A stretch of 64,000 nucleotides of DNA from UBA8106 sp964569695 (GTDB taxonomy: Bacteria; Acidobacteriota; Vicinamibacteria; Vicinamibacterales; UBA823). Under the pieces are notes generated by a model. It worked only from the letters and a program-made list of their open reading frames with translations. It was not told the DNA's origin and did not search any database. The stretch spans positions 1 to 64,000 of the forward strand of contig CAZMUA010000008.1 of NCBI GenBank assembly GCA_964569695.1. Reading direction: 5' to 3'. Shown piece after piece: positions 24,912 to 35,400 of this stretch (positions within the stretch are counted from its first letter, which is position 1; every line of letters starts with the position of its first letter). The position numbers and the translations under genes are program-made.

Positions 24912-25157
24912 ATGAGCGATCAGAAACACGATTTAATGGCTGTCGGAACATTTGGCTGGTGGGATCGGTCCAGAACATTCCTCACACAAGTTCGCAATGA
25001 GTTAGAGCGGGTTACATGGCCGTCAAAGAAAGAAGTGTACGCAACAACTTTTGTCGTCGTGTGCACGTCGGTATTCTTTGGCATCTATTTGTGGGGAATT
25101 GATTTAATTCTAAATTCGCTCGTTAGCTGGGTTTTTCAGAACTTTGGTGCTGCATGA
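24912..25157 (+). CDS. secE: Preprotein translocase subunit SecE
   Basis: The 81-residue single-span form of SecE, which clamps and stabilises the SecY channel. The conserved amphipathic stretch TQVRNELERVTWPSKKEV precedes one transmembrane helix (about residues 48-70, TTFVVVCTSVFFGIYLWGI). The ATG at 24912 is chosen; an in-frame TTG at 24861 directly abuts the tRNA-Trp CCA end and would be an unlikely start. Its stop overlaps the nusG start by four bases. Confidence 0.93.
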   Translation: MSDQKHDLMAVGTFGWWDRSRTFLTQVRNELERVTWPSKKEVYATTFVVVCTSVFFGIYLWGIDLILNSLVSWVFQNFGAA

Positions 25158-25702
25158 TGATGACCGACGTCAACACGAAGCAATGGTACATCGTACACAC
25201 CTATTCTGGATTTGAGAAAAAAGTGTCTGAATCGTTAGGTCAACGTGTACAAGCGTACGGACTTCAGGACGACATTGGTGAGGTGCTAATTCCTACTGAA
25301 GATGTTGTCGAAATGCGTGGTGGACGAAAGGTTGTAAGTTCCAAACGCTTTTTCCCTGGCTATATTTTAGTCGAAATGAACATGTCCGATGATGCTTGGC
25401 ATGTAGTGAAGAACACTCCGAAAGTGACAGGCTTTGTAGGGGCAGGTGTGAAGCCGACACCGCTCACGCGTGACGAGGTTGACCACATCCTTCAGCAGGT
25501 AACGATTGCGGCGGAAAAACCTAAACCGAAGTACATGTTTGATAAAGGTGATCAGGTTCGTATTAATGAGGGGCCGTTCACAAATTTTAATGGCCTTGTT
25601 GATGAAGTGAATCTCGACAAAAACACCTTAAAGGTCATGGTCACAATTTTTGGTCGAGCGACACCGGTCGAGCTGGACTTCTTGCAGGTCGAGAAACTGT
25701 AG
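25154..25702 (+). CDS. nusG: Transcription termination/antitermination factor NusG
   Basis: NusG binds RNA polymerase, suppresses pausing, and links it to Rho or to ribosomal S10. The NGN domain (residues 7-115) has QWYIVHTYSGFEKKVSESLG, FFPGYILVEMNMSDDAWHVV and TPKVTGFVG; the C-terminal KOW domain has KGDQVRINEGPFTNFNGLVD. Length 182 residues is standard. Three successive ATGs occur at 25154, 25157 and 25160; the first gives the ATGA overlap with secE. Confidence 0.97.
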   Translation: MMMTDVNTKQWYIVHTYSGFEKKVSESLGQRVQAYGLQDDIGEVLIPTEDVVEMRGGRKVVSSKRFFPGYILVEMNMSDDAWHVVKNTPKVTGFVGAGVKPTPLTRDEVDHILQQVTIAAEKPKPKYMFDKGDQVRINEGPFTNFNGLVDEVNLDKNTLKVMVTIFGRATPVELDFLQVEKL

Positions 25703-25739
25703 TCGCACTTGGTAGTTGTTTAGTTAAAAGTCATTAGAT

Positions 25740-26165
25740 ATGGCAAAAAAAATATTAGCAATGGTGAAGTTACAAATCGCGGCGGGTAAGGCAACGCCCG
25801 CACCACCAGTAGGCACTGCGCTCGGACCTCACGGCCTGAACATTATGGATTTTTGCAAGAATTTCAATGCTAAGACTGCTGGTCAAGAAGGATTAATTAT
25901 TCCAGCTGTTGTGACGGTTTACGCTGATCGCTCGTACAGTTTCATAACTAAGACTCCGCCGGCCGCGGTATTGCTTAAGGCTGCTGCCAATATTGCGAAA
26001 GGTTCAGGCGAACCAAATAAAACCAAAGTCGGCACTGTAAGTGCGAAGGATGTGGCTGAGATTGCCAAGGTGAAGATGCCCGACTTAAACGCCGATTCAC
26101 TGGAAGCCGCAATGAGGATTGTTGAAGGTACCGCCAGATCGATGGGACTCGATGTTGAGTCCTGA
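25740..26165 (+). CDS. rplK: 50S ribosomal protein uL11
   Basis: uL11 forms the base of the GTPase-associated stalk. The 141-residue protein has the N-terminal KLQIAAGKATPAPPVGTALG and GLNIMDFCKNFNAKT, SFITKTPPAAVLL, and the rRNA-binding C-terminal domain ending RIVEGTARSMGLDV. The proline-rich hinge is intact. First gene of the rplK-rplA-rplJ-rplL group. Confidence 0.98.
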   Translation: MAKKILAMVKLQIAAGKATPAPPVGTALGPHGLNIMDFCKNFNAKTAGQEGLIIPAVVTVYADRSYSFITKTPPAAVLLKAAANIAKGSGEPNKTKVGTVSAKDVAEIAKVKMPDLNADSLEAAMRIVEGTARSMGLDVES

Positions 26166-26218
26166 TGGTTGGTATACAGGTGTATTCAGAGGCAGTTTGA
26201 TTGGTACAGGGGACTCTA

Positions 26219-26920
26219 ATGAAGCGTGGAAATAAAAAATTCGCTGCTGCTCTTGAGCAAATACCAGAGAAGTCACTTCAGTTGCAAGAGGCGATTCCCC
26301 TCGTACAGAAGGTTCGGTATGCCAAATTCGATGAAACCATCGAAATCGCTATGCGTCTTGGTGTAGATCCTAAACATGCTGATCAAATGGTACGCGGTAC
26401 CGTTGTTTTGCCACATGGTCTAGGACGAAGCACCCGTGTTTTGGTAATTGCGACTGGGGAGAAGCAGAAGGAAGCGCAAGATGCTGGCGCTGATGTTGTT
26501 GGTGGCGAAGATATGGTTGAGAAGATTCAAGGTGGCTGGATGGATTTTGAAGCTGTGGTGGCCACTCCTGACATGATGCGCTCTGTGGGTAAGCTCGGTA
26601 AAGTGTTGGGGCCTAGGGGATTGATGCCGAATCCAAAAGTTGGGACCGTGACATTTGAGGTGGGTAAGGCTGTCCAAGAAATAAAAGCTGGCAAGGTAGA
26701 GTTTCGTGTCGACAAAACCGGAATCATTCATGCGCCTATCGGGAAGTCATCATTTGCGAGTGAGCATCTCATTGAGAATGCCGAAGCTCTAGTGACCAGT
26801 GTGGTTAAAGCCAAGCCGAGCGCAGCTAAGGGCAAGTATTTGAAGAGCGTCACAGTAAGTTCAACGATGGGCCCAGGAGTCAAGGTGGATGAGGTGAGTG
26901 CGGAAGCAGCGCACGCTTAA
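26219..26920 (+). CDS. rplA: 50S ribosomal protein uL1
   Basis: uL1 forms the mobile L1 stalk that moves deacylated tRNA out of the E site, and in E. coli represses its own operon. The 233-residue protein shows KFDETIEIAMRLGVDPKHAD, the signature MRSVGKLGKVLGPRGLMPNP and VEFRVDKTGIIHAPIGK. The ATG at 26219 is chosen over an in-frame start at 26201, because the family begins MKRG. Confidence 0.97.
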   Translation: MKRGNKKFAAALEQIPEKSLQLQEAIPLVQKVRYAKFDETIEIAMRLGVDPKHADQMVRGTVVLPHGLGRSTRVLVIATGEKQKEAQDAGADVVGGEDMVEKIQGGWMDFEAVVATPDMMRSVGKLGKVLGPRGLMPNPKVGTVTFEVGKAVQEIKAGKVEFRVDKTGIIHAPIGKSSFASEHLIENAEALVTSVVKAKPSAAKGKYLKSVTVSSTMGPGVKVDEVSAEAAHA

Positions 26921-26962
26921 TGACGAAGCAATGCACTTAGCTTCGAACCTAGGATTGTATTG

Positions 26963-27496
26963 ATGGCACTTACAAAAGCAGAGAAGGACGTGGAGCGGCA
27001 ACAACTGGAAGAGGTCTTTCAGGGAGCCGAGAACGTTATTCTTGTCGATTTTACTGGGCTGGATGTTCCGGCGGCTACCGAGTTAAGGCGTAAGGTGCGA
27101 GCTGCCGACGGGCATTATCGTGTCGTCAAAAATACGTTGGCCAAACGCGCTATTCAAGGTAGTGCGTTCGAGTTGTTGCATGATTCGTTCGAAGGAACGA
27201 CTGCGGTCGCTTATTCAAAAAACGATCCAGCTCCGCTTGCTAAGGTTCTGACAACCTTCGGGAAGACTGAACCGGCATTGAAAGTGAAAGTTGCAGTCGC
27301 GCAAGGCCGCAGTTACACGGCAGCCGAAGTTACCAAGTTGGCTAGTTTGCCAGGAAAGGATGAACTGTATTCGCAGTTACTTTCTGTATTGCAAGCGCCG
27401 ATGGTTCGATTGGTTACAACGCTGAAAGCGCCGTCGCGCGATCTTGTCAGTATTTTGTCGCAACTTAATACGAAGACTAAAGCGAAAGACGATTAA
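26963..27496 (+). CDS. rplJ: 50S ribosomal protein uL10
   Basis: uL10 holds L7/L12 dimers on the stalk and binds 23S rRNA next to L11. The 177-residue protein has VILVDFTGLDVPAATELRRK, RVVKNTLAKRAI and the C-terminal L12-binding helix. ATG 26963 is taken rather than the adjacent TTG 26960. Only 42 bases separate it from rplA, too few for a long L10-binding leader of the E. coli type. Confidence 0.96.
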   Translation: MALTKAEKDVERQQLEEVFQGAENVILVDFTGLDVPAATELRRKVRAADGHYRVVKNTLAKRAIQGSAFELLHDSFEGTTAVAYSKNDPAPLAKVLTTFGKTEPALKVKVAVAQGRSYTAAEVTKLASLPGKDELYSQLLSVLQAPMVRLVTTLKAPSRDLVSILSQLNTKTKAKDD

Positions 27497-27556
27497 TCGA
27501 AAGGGTCGCCGCGCCCCCAATGGCCGGTGAGGATTACCACGCGAGGAGAACAGAGA

Positions 27557-27943
27557 ATGGCTGATGTGACGCAGGAGAAAGTTGTTGAGTATATTAAGGG
27601 GATTTCAGTCATGGAGCTCTCAGAGCTCGTAAAGACCCTTGAAGAGGAACTCGGTGTTTCCGCAGCAATGCCGGTTGCGATGCCAGGTGCTGCTGGTGCC
27701 GCTGCGGGTAGTTCTGAGGCGGCAGAGGAAAAAACCGAATTTAGCGTCATGCTTACCGACATTGGGGCTAAAAAGATTAACGTTATTAAGGCTGTGCGAG
27801 AAGTAACAAGTCTTGGACTCAAAGAAGCCAAGGATCTCGTAGAAAGTACGCCTTCGGCAATTAAAGAAGCAATTCCTAAGGACGAAGCCGAGTCTATCAA
27901 AAAGAAATTTGAGGAAGTAGGCGCGAAGGTCGAGATTAAGTAG
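27557..27943 (+). CDS. rplL: 50S ribosomal protein bL12 (L7/L12)
   Basis: A 128-residue stalk protein that recruits and stimulates translational GTPases. The N-terminal dimerisation helices (MELSELVKTLEEELGVSAA), an Ala/Gly/Glu-rich hinge and the C-terminal domain (KKINVIKAVREVTSLGLKEA, then KDLVE) are all present. The ATG at 27557 follows an AGGAG-type site about 11 bases upstream; an in-frame ATG at 27527 would add ten untypical residues. Confidence 0.97.
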   Translation: MADVTQEKVVEYIKGISVMELSELVKTLEEELGVSAAMPVAMPGAAGAAAGSSEAAEEKTEFSVMLTDIGAKKINVIKAVREVTSLGLKEAKDLVESTPSAIKEAIPKDEAESIKKKFEEVGAKVEIK

Positions 27944-28102
27944 GGGTGTCCAGTCAGATGTCGCGCTGTTGTCGAGTTGTTGCTGTAGCTCTTGTGAAGG
28001 AGGGCGCCAGTTTACGATCATGCTGGAAGCGTGCTCTGTCAGGATCTTGGATCTAATTTTTGACCAGTCCGATCCAGCGATCGGAGTTTGGATAAATTAA
28101 GT

Positions 28103-31100
28103 ATGTACAGCCTGCCGAAAAATATATATCGTGAGCGGATTAATTTTTCAAAGATTAAGACAACTATTCCGATACCAAATCTGATTGAAATCCAGAGAAA
28201 GTCGTACTCGCGTTTTCTGCAGATGGGGCAGTTACCTAGCGAGCGAGAGGACGCAGGGTTGCAGTCAGTATTTAAGTCTGTTTTTCCGATTAGTGACTTT
28301 CGCGAGAATTCCTCTCTAGAGTTTATTGAATATCAGATCGGCAACTGGGAATGTAAGTGCGGGAAGATAAGTGGTCTTCACCATCTTCGCATGCCGTGTG
28401 GAGGCTGCGGTGCAGTTTTAACTACTGATCCTTTTGGTGATCATGAAATCGTCTGTTCGGATTGTGGTCATACGAACATTGCCCAAGGTGACGTGTGTGA
28501 TGTGTGTGGCAATACAGTCACGCTAAAGGTTAAGTACGATGTTGACGAATGCCAAGAGCGTGGCATGACCTATGCAGTTCCGCTGAAGGTGACTATCCGT
28601 CTTATCGATTGGGACAAAGATGTCGAGACCGGTGTTAAAACAATCCACGACATCAAAGAACAGGAGGTCTATTTCGGGGATGTCCCGTTAATGACTGAGA
28701 ACGGCACCTTCATTATTAATGGCACGGAGCGAGTGATCGTGTCGCAGCTGCACCGTTCTCCAGGTGCATTTTTTCACTCCGAAGATAAGTCAACGTTCGT
28801 CGGCCAGATTATTCCTTATCGTGGTTCGTGGGTAGAGTTCGAATATGACGCGAAGAATCTGCTGTACGTTCGTATTGACCGCAAGCGAAAATTCCTCGCA
28901 ACTGTTTTTCTCCGAGCCCTGGGTCTCCGGAGCATGGATGAAATTATTCGGTTGTTCTACTCGGTAAGTTCTCTCCATATACGAGAAGGCGTTCTTCACT
29001 GGCAGGTTAATGAGAATCTTTTGGGGCGAAGTGCTGGATCTACGATCACGGTGCCTGGCACTGAAGTATCAGTGAAGGCTGGTAAGAAGATTACCAAGAC
29101 ACTTTTGCAGGCCTTGGTTGAGGCGGGCATCGAAGAAGTTGAGATTTCAGATGCTGAACTTGAGGGCGCTTATTCTGCTACTGATGTTGTCGATCCATCA
29201 ACTGGAGAGGTGATTCTTGAAGCTAACGAAGAGATGACCCCTCGTATAGTTGCGATGGCTCAGGAAAGAGGCGTAAACAATCTAGAGATCTTTTTCCCAG
29301 AGACTGATGAGATCGGGTCGGTTCTGTCTCAGAGTTTGAGAAAAGATTCGATTCGCACCCATGAAGAAGCGCTTATTGAGATCTATCGTCGGATGCGGCC
29401 TGGGGACCCTCCTACGCTTGAGAGTTCTCGCACGCTGTTTGAAAACATGTTCTTTAATGCCCAAAAGTACGATTTCTCTCGTGTGGGCCGATTGAAGTTG
29501 AATACAAAATTAGGAGTCGACACGTCACTAGATGAAAAGGTTTTGCGTCCACAAGATTTCTTCCAAGTCATTAAATATCTCCTGCAACTTAAACGTAACC
29601 CGGCGAACGTAGATGACATTGATCATCTAGGCAATAGGCGGGTTCGTTCGGTGGGTGAGTTACTTGAAAATCAATTCCGAATTGGGCTTGTGCGCATGGA
29701 ACGTGCCATTAAAGAAAAGATGTCGGTTTATCAGGAAATGGCAACAGCAATGCCACACGATTTAATTAATGCGAAACCAGTGATGGCTGCTATTCGTGAG
29801 TTCTTCGGATCCTCGCAGCTCTCCCAATTCATGGATCAAACAAATCCATTATCTGAAATTACACATAAGCGTCGTTTATCAGCACTGGGCCCAGGCGGTT
29901 TATCTCGAGAGCGAGCCGGCTTTGAGGTTCGCGACGTGCATCCAACGCATTATGGTCGTATTTGTCCGATTGAAACGCCGGAGGGGCCAAACATTGGCTT
30001 AATTTCCTCACTTTCTTGCTACGCCAGAATTAACGAGTTCGGTTTTATCGAGTCGCCATATCGCCGGGTTCGGGACGGTCACGTCAATGAATCCGTGGTG
30101 ATCGTAAATGCGGGCAGCACCAAGTTTGAGATCGGCGATGTGGTCGAAGTGGAAGATGTGGTTGCAGAAAACAATGCGGCTAAGTCTCGAAAGAAGCGTG
30201 CTGCGGATTTTGAGCCGCACTCCTTTTATCTTTCGGCTTGGGAAGAAGATCGTTATTTGATCGCGCAAGCAAATTCTGGCGTTGACGAATCCGGTAGCCT
30301 AATCGATGAACGTGTTAATGCACGTCAAGCGGGGGATTTTGTTCTCGCACCGCGTGAAAAGATTGAATACATTGACGTCTCACCCAAACAACTAGTCTCA
30401 GTTGCAGCATCACTAATACCGTTTCTCGAAAACGATGATGCGAATCGGGCTTTAATGGGTTCAAACATGCAGCGGCAAGCTGTTCCGTTGTTACGCGCTC
30501 GCGCACCTTTTGTAGGAACTGGCATGGAGTATATTACGGCCCGAGATTCAGGCTCAGTCGTGAGCGCTAAGCGTTCTGGAACGGTTGACTATGTTGATTC
30601 TAAGCGTCTGGTTGTGCGAGTCGATGGGCAGGGTGATACATCTGAGGATATGGGTGCGGATATTTACAATCTGACCAAGTTTAAGCGCTCAAATCAGAAT
30701 ACCTGCATCAATCAAAAGCCTATTGCTCGCGTAGGTCAGCATGTTGATAAAGGCCAGGTGCTGGCCGATGGTCCTTGTACTGAACTCGGTGAATTAGCAT
30801 TAGGTCGCAATGTTTTGGTCGCGTTCATGCCTTGGCGTGGCTATAACTTTGAGGATGCAGTCCTCGTGTCAGAACGGATGGTGAAAGAGGACTACTACAC
30901 GTCTATACACGTTGAAGAGTTTGATGTTGAAGCGAGAGATACCAAATTAGGGCCCGAAGAGATTACACGAGATATCCCTAACGTGTCAGAGGGATTCTTA
31001 AATGATCTCGATGAAAGTGGAATTATTCGTATTGGTGCTTCTGTCAAACCGGGGGACATTTTAGCCGGTAAGGTAACACCAAAGGGTGAGACGCAACTGA

Positions 31101-32395
31101 CACCTGAGGAAAAGCTGCTCCGGGCCATTTTTGGTGAAAAGGCTGGTGATGTTCGAGATGCTTCCTTGACCTGTCCTCCAGGTATCGAAGGTATCGTAGT
31201 AGGCGTAAAGATTTTTTCAAGGAAAGGCATAGAAAAAGACGATCGTGCGAAAGCGATTGAGGCTGAAGATCTCGAAGTCTTGGAAAAGAATTTGCAGGAT
31301 GAAATTCGTATCCTACATGACGAGGTAAAAAAGCGGTTTATCCAAATGCTGCCTGGGCAGGTGTTGGATGCGGATTTGTTCGACGAATTTGGCCGCGAAA
31401 GACTTTTATCTCAAGGTGCACCTTTAACACTGGAACTTCTCCAAGATTTACCATACGAAGCGACCGCTCGTATGAAAATTAATCTTGATGATGTAAAGCT
31501 CGAAGAAGAGTTCCGAGCTCTTAAGGAGCGAACCAGTAGTCAAGTTGAGGTTGCTCGGCAACTCTCTGAGGAAAGGCGTGAGAAGATTCGTCGAGGAGAT
31601 GAATTACCACCTGGTGTAATCAAACTCGTCAAGGTGTACGTTGCTATGAAGCGCAAGCTTTCCGTTGGTGACAAGATGGCTGGGCGGCATGGTAATAAAG
31701 GTGTTATAGCGAGAATCCTACCCGAAGAGGACATGCCCTATTTGCCTGACGGCACGCCTGTTGAAATTGTATTAAATCCATTGGGTGTACCTTCAAGGAT
31801 GAACGTAGGGCAGGTTTTGGAGACCCACCTTGGCTGGGCTGCACAAGCCCTAGGCTTATATTTTTCGACACCAGTGTTTGATGGTGCAACGGAAAGCGAA
31901 ATTAAGGGTTGGCTTAAAGAAGCTGGCTTGCCAAAAACTGGGAAGACTGAGTTGTTCGACGGTATGACTGGTCAAGCGTTTGAACAAGACGTTACGGTTG
32001 GCTATATCTACATGCTTAAATTGTCGCATTTAGTAGATGACAAGATCCACGCACGATCGATTGGACCTTACTCGTTAGTTACTCAACAACCGCTTGGTGG
32101 TAAGGCGCAGTTCGGTGGGCAAAGATTTGGAGAGATGGAAGTTTGGGCCTTGGAGGCGTACGGGGCTGCTCACATTCTGCAAGAGTTGTTAACTGCAAAG
32201 TCTGACGATGTTGTGGGGCGAGCAAAGATTTACGAAGCGATTGTAAAGGATGATGCTTCGTTTACTCCTGGATTGCCTGAGTCATTTAACGTGTTAGTTC
32301 GGGAATTACAGGCGCTTTGTCTCGATATCGAACTTGTTAAGAAGAAACCCAAGGCGATTGAAGTAACACCAGAACCGGTGTTGGAAGAAGTTTAG
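28103..32395 (+). CDS. rpoB: RNA polymerase beta subunit with zinc-ribbon insertion
   Basis: Catalytic core subunit of RNA polymerase, about 1430 residues. Core motifs are intact: the rifampicin region (SSQLSQFMDQTNPLSEITHK, RRLSALGPGG), ETPEGPNIGLI, GYNFEDAVLVSERMVKEDYY, and VGDKMAGRHGNKGV. Between SLEFIEYQIGNW and VKYDVDECQERG in the beta1 lobe it has an extra segment at about residues 83-141 carrying four cysteine pairs (Cys84/86, 99/102, 118/121, 132/135), predicted to form two zinc ribbons. The ATG at 28103 is the likely start; a TTG at 28088 is in frame and cannot be excluded. rpoC follows 27 bases after the stop. Confidence 0.98.
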   Translation: MYSLPKNIYRERINFSKIKTTIPIPNLIEIQRKSYSRFLQMGQLPSEREDAGLQSVFKSVFPISDFRENSSLEFIEYQIGNWECKCGKISGLHHLRMPCGGCGAVLTTDPFGDHEIVCSDCGHTNIAQGDVCDVCGNTVTLKVKYDVDECQERGMTYAVPLKVTIRLIDWDKDVETGVKTIHDIKEQEVYFGDVPLMTENGTFIINGTERVIVSQLHRSPGAFFHSEDKSTFVGQIIPYRGSWVEFEYDAKNLLYVRIDRKRKFLATVFLRALGLRSMDEIIRLFYSVSSLHIREGVLHWQVNENLLGRSAGSTITVPGTEVSVKAGKKITKTLLQALVEAGIEEVEISDAELEGAYSATDVVDPSTGEVILEANEEMTPRIVAMAQERGVNNLEIFFPETDEIGSVLSQSLRKDSIRTHEEALIEIYRRMRPGDPPTLESSRTLFENMFFNAQKYDFSRVGRLKLNTKLGVDTSLDEKVLRPQDFFQVIKYLLQLKRNPANVDDIDHLGNRRVRSVGELLENQFRIGLVRMERAIKEKMSVYQEMATAMPHDLINAKPVMAAIREFFGSSQLSQFMDQTNPLSEITHKRRLSALGPGGLSRERAGFEVRDVHPTHYGRICPIETPEGPNIGLISSLSCYARINEFGFIESPYRRVRDGHVNESVVIVNAGSTKFEIGDVVEVEDVVAENNAAKSRKKRAADFEPHSFYLSAWEEDRYLIAQANSGVDESGSLIDERVNARQAGDFVLAPREKIEYIDVSPKQLVSVAASLIPFLENDDANRALMGSNMQRQAVPLLRARAPFVGTGMEYITARDSGSVVSAKRSGTVDYVDSKRLVVRVDGQGDTSEDMGADIYNLTKFKRSNQNTCINQKPIARVGQHVDKGQVLADGPCTELGELALGRNVLVAFMPWRGYNFEDAVLVSERMVKEDYYTSIHVEEFDVEARDTKLGPEEITRDIPNVSEGFLNDLDESGIIRIGASVKPGDILAGKVTPKGETQLTPEEKLLRAIFGEKAGDVRDASLTCPPGIEGIVVGVKIFSRKGIEKDDRAKAIEAEDLEVLEKNLQDEIRILHDEVKKRFIQMLPGQVLDADLFDEFGRERLLSQGAPLTLELLQDLPYEATARMKINLDDVKLEEEFRALKERTSSQVEVARQLSEERREKIRRGDELPPGVIKLVKVYVAMKRKLSVGDKMAGRHGNKGVIARILPEEDMPYLPDGTPVEIVLNPLGVPSRMNVGQVLETHLGWAAQALGLYFSTPVFDGATESEIKGWLKEAGLPKTGKTELFDGMTGQAFEQDVTVGYIYMLKLSHLVDDKIHARSIGPYSLVTQQPLGGKAQFGGQRFGEMEVWALEAYGAAHILQELLTAKSDDVVGRAKIYEAIVKDDASFTPGLPESFNVLVRELQALCLDIELVKKKPKAIEVTPEPVLEEV

Positions 32396-32422
32396 TCTAT
32401 ATCTATAAAGGATAAAGATTCC

Positions 32423-35400
32423 ATGAGACCAAGTTTCAACGAGCGTAGTTCGTTGACCAGTGATTTCGACGCAATTCGAATCAGCCTAGCGTCGCCAGAT
32501 CGAATTCTCGCCTGGTCGCACGGTGAAGTTACTAAGCCAGAAACCATTAATTATCGGACATTTAAACCGGAGCGTGACGGCCTGTTTTGTGCCAAGGTGT
32601 TCGGTCCAGTCACTGACTGGGAATGCTTGTGCGGGAAGTATAAGCGAATGAAACACCGCGGTGTGATCTGTGACAAGTGTGGGGTTGAAGTCACGCAAGC
32701 GAAGGTTCGTCGTGAGCGGTTAGGACATGTAACCTTGGCAACACCAGTAAGTCATGTATGGTTTTTTAAAGGGCTTCCCAGCCGAATCGGACATCTACTC
32801 GACATCACACTTCGTGACTTGGAGCGCATTCTGTATTTCGAAGCCTACGTGGTGATCGACCCAGGTAGCGCCGATCTGAAGCAGAACCAACTTCTGACTG
32901 AAGAGCAATTCCGAAAAGTGCGTGAAGAATTTGGTACAAAGTTTCGGGCTCAAATGGGCGCTGAGGCCATCAAGGAGTTGCTAAAGCGAGTTGATGTTGA
33001 GGAGCTGGCTGTCGAGTTGCGTCAAAAAATGCGAACAGAAAATTCTGTGCAAAAGAAATTAAAGTTCGCGAAGCGCTTGCGAGTTGTGGATTCCTTTCGC
33101 AAGTCGACAAATAAGCCTGAATGGATGATCTTGGATGTGATTCCAGTGATTCCGCCTGAATTGCGCCCACTGGTGCCACTGGATGGTGGCCGCTTTGCTA
33201 CATCGGATTTGAATGATCTGTATCGAAGAGTAATTAATCGTAACAATCGACTCAAAAAACTGATGGATCTTAAGGCTCCAGATGTCATTGTGCGGAATGA
33301 AAAGAGGATGTTGCAGGAGGCAGTGGACGCATTATTTGACAATGGTCGTCGTGGTCGAGTGCTGCGCGGAGCTAATAATCGACCTTTAAAATCGCTCTCC
33401 GATACTTTAAAAGGGAAACAAGGTCGCTTCCGCCAGAACCTGCTCGGCAAGCGGGTGGATTATTCGGGTCGCTCAGTCATTGTAGTAGGACCTGAATTGA
33501 AGTTGCACCAGTGTGGTTTGCCTAAAAAGATGGCCTTGGAGCTGTTTAAGCCGTTTATATACAACAAACTTGAAGAGCGTGGAGTTATTACGACAATCAA
33601 GCAAGCTAAGGAATTGGTGGAGCAACAGGGGCCTGAGGTGTGGGATGTTCTAGACGAAGTTATTCGCGAGCATCCAGTGCTGCTGAATCGTGCGCCAACT
33701 CTCCATCGGCTCGGCATTCAGGCGTTCGAGCCGGTCTTGGTTGAAGGGAAGGCGATTCGGATCCATCCACTCGTTTGTACTGCTTTTAACGCTGACTTTG
33801 ATGGCGACCAGATGGCTGTGCATATTCCATTGGCTCCAGAAGCACAGATCGAGGCGTCAGTCTTGATGATGGCTTCAAATAATATATTGAACCCATCGAA
33901 TGGATCTCCTATTGCGGTGCCTTCACAGGACATTGTATTGGGATGTTATTACCTGACGAAGTCAAAGGCTGGTGCTAAGGGCGAAGGTAGGGTGTTCGGG
34001 AATGTCGACGACGTGCAGTTAGCGCTAGAAGCGGGCGAATTAGAAACCTTGACGCCTATCCGACTCCGTATTTCTGGAGAACTGCTTGATCTAACGGTGT
34101 CGAGAGATGACCAGGACGTAATTCACTCCGAAGTGCAACAAGTTGACAAGAAAATCATTAGTACGACGGTCGGCCGTGTGTTATTTAATAATGCGCTACC
34201 TGAAGAGTTCCCGTTCGTCAATGGACTTTTAAAGAAGAAGGGATTGCAGTTACTGGTTCAGTATGGATATCGTCGCTTTGGGTTAGAAAAAACCGTGATG
34301 ATGTTAGACGGTTTAAAGAATCTCGGATTCCTATGTGCTACCCAGTCTGGATTGTCGATAGGTATCGATGACTTGATTATACCGTCTGAAAAAGTTGGCT
34401 TGGTGAATGCAGCGAAAAAGGATGTCATTAAAGTCGAGCAGCAGTATCAGGACGGCGCGATTACTAACGGCGAACGCTACAACAAGGTCATCGCTATCTG
34501 GTCAGATGTGACTGAACGCATTGCTGATGCGATGTTCTCTGAAATGGAGGACCTTGATCACGCTGGTCGCAATTTTAATCCGGTTTATATTATGGCGGAT
34601 TCCGGCGCCCGTGGTAGCAAGCAACAAATTCGACAGCTGGCCGGAATGCGTGGGTTGATGGCAAAGCCTTCAGGAGAAATTATTGAAACGCCCATTACGT
34701 CAAATTTCCGAGAAGGACTAACCGTGCTCCAGTACTTCATTTCGACCCATGGTGCTCGGAAAGGACTGGCTGATACTGCGTTGAAGACTGCTGATTCGGG
34801 ATATCTGACTCGTCGACTAGTCGACGTGGCTCAGGATGTCATCATCTCTGAAGACGATTGCGGAACGTTGGATGGGATTGATGCTGTAGCGATTGTTGAG
34901 AGTGGCGAGATTATTGAGCCACTTCGTGATCGTATCGTTGGACGAACTACCCTGGAGCAGATTACAGATCCATTTACCAATGCTTTAATTGTTGAAGCAA
35001 ACAAGGAAATTACTGACGAGTTGTCGTCAGACATTCAAGACTCAGGTATCGAACGGGTCAGAATCCGGTCAGTTTTGACTTGTGCATCCCGGCGCGGAGT
35101 TTGCGCTAAGTGCTACGGTCGTGATTTGTCCACTGGAATGTTGGTGGAACGTGGGCTTGCTGTTGGTGTTATTGCAGCACAATCGATAGGAGAGCCTGGT
35201 ACGCAGCTAACAATGAGAACGTTCCACATCGGTGGTACGGCATCTCGTGTATCTGCGCAGTCAACGCTTGAAGCAAAGCATGTGGGCACGGTGCGCTTTG
35301 AAGGCTTACAGGTCGTTGAAGGCGTTGGTAACGTATTGGTTGTTATGAATCGGAGTGGGTCGCTTGTTATTCAAGATATTAAGGGCCGTGACCGCGAACG

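Noticed and set aside
28088..28102. TTG start for rpoB
   Set aside because: In frame but one base from the GGAG; the ATG at 28103 gives the usual short N-terminus. Kept only as an alternative.
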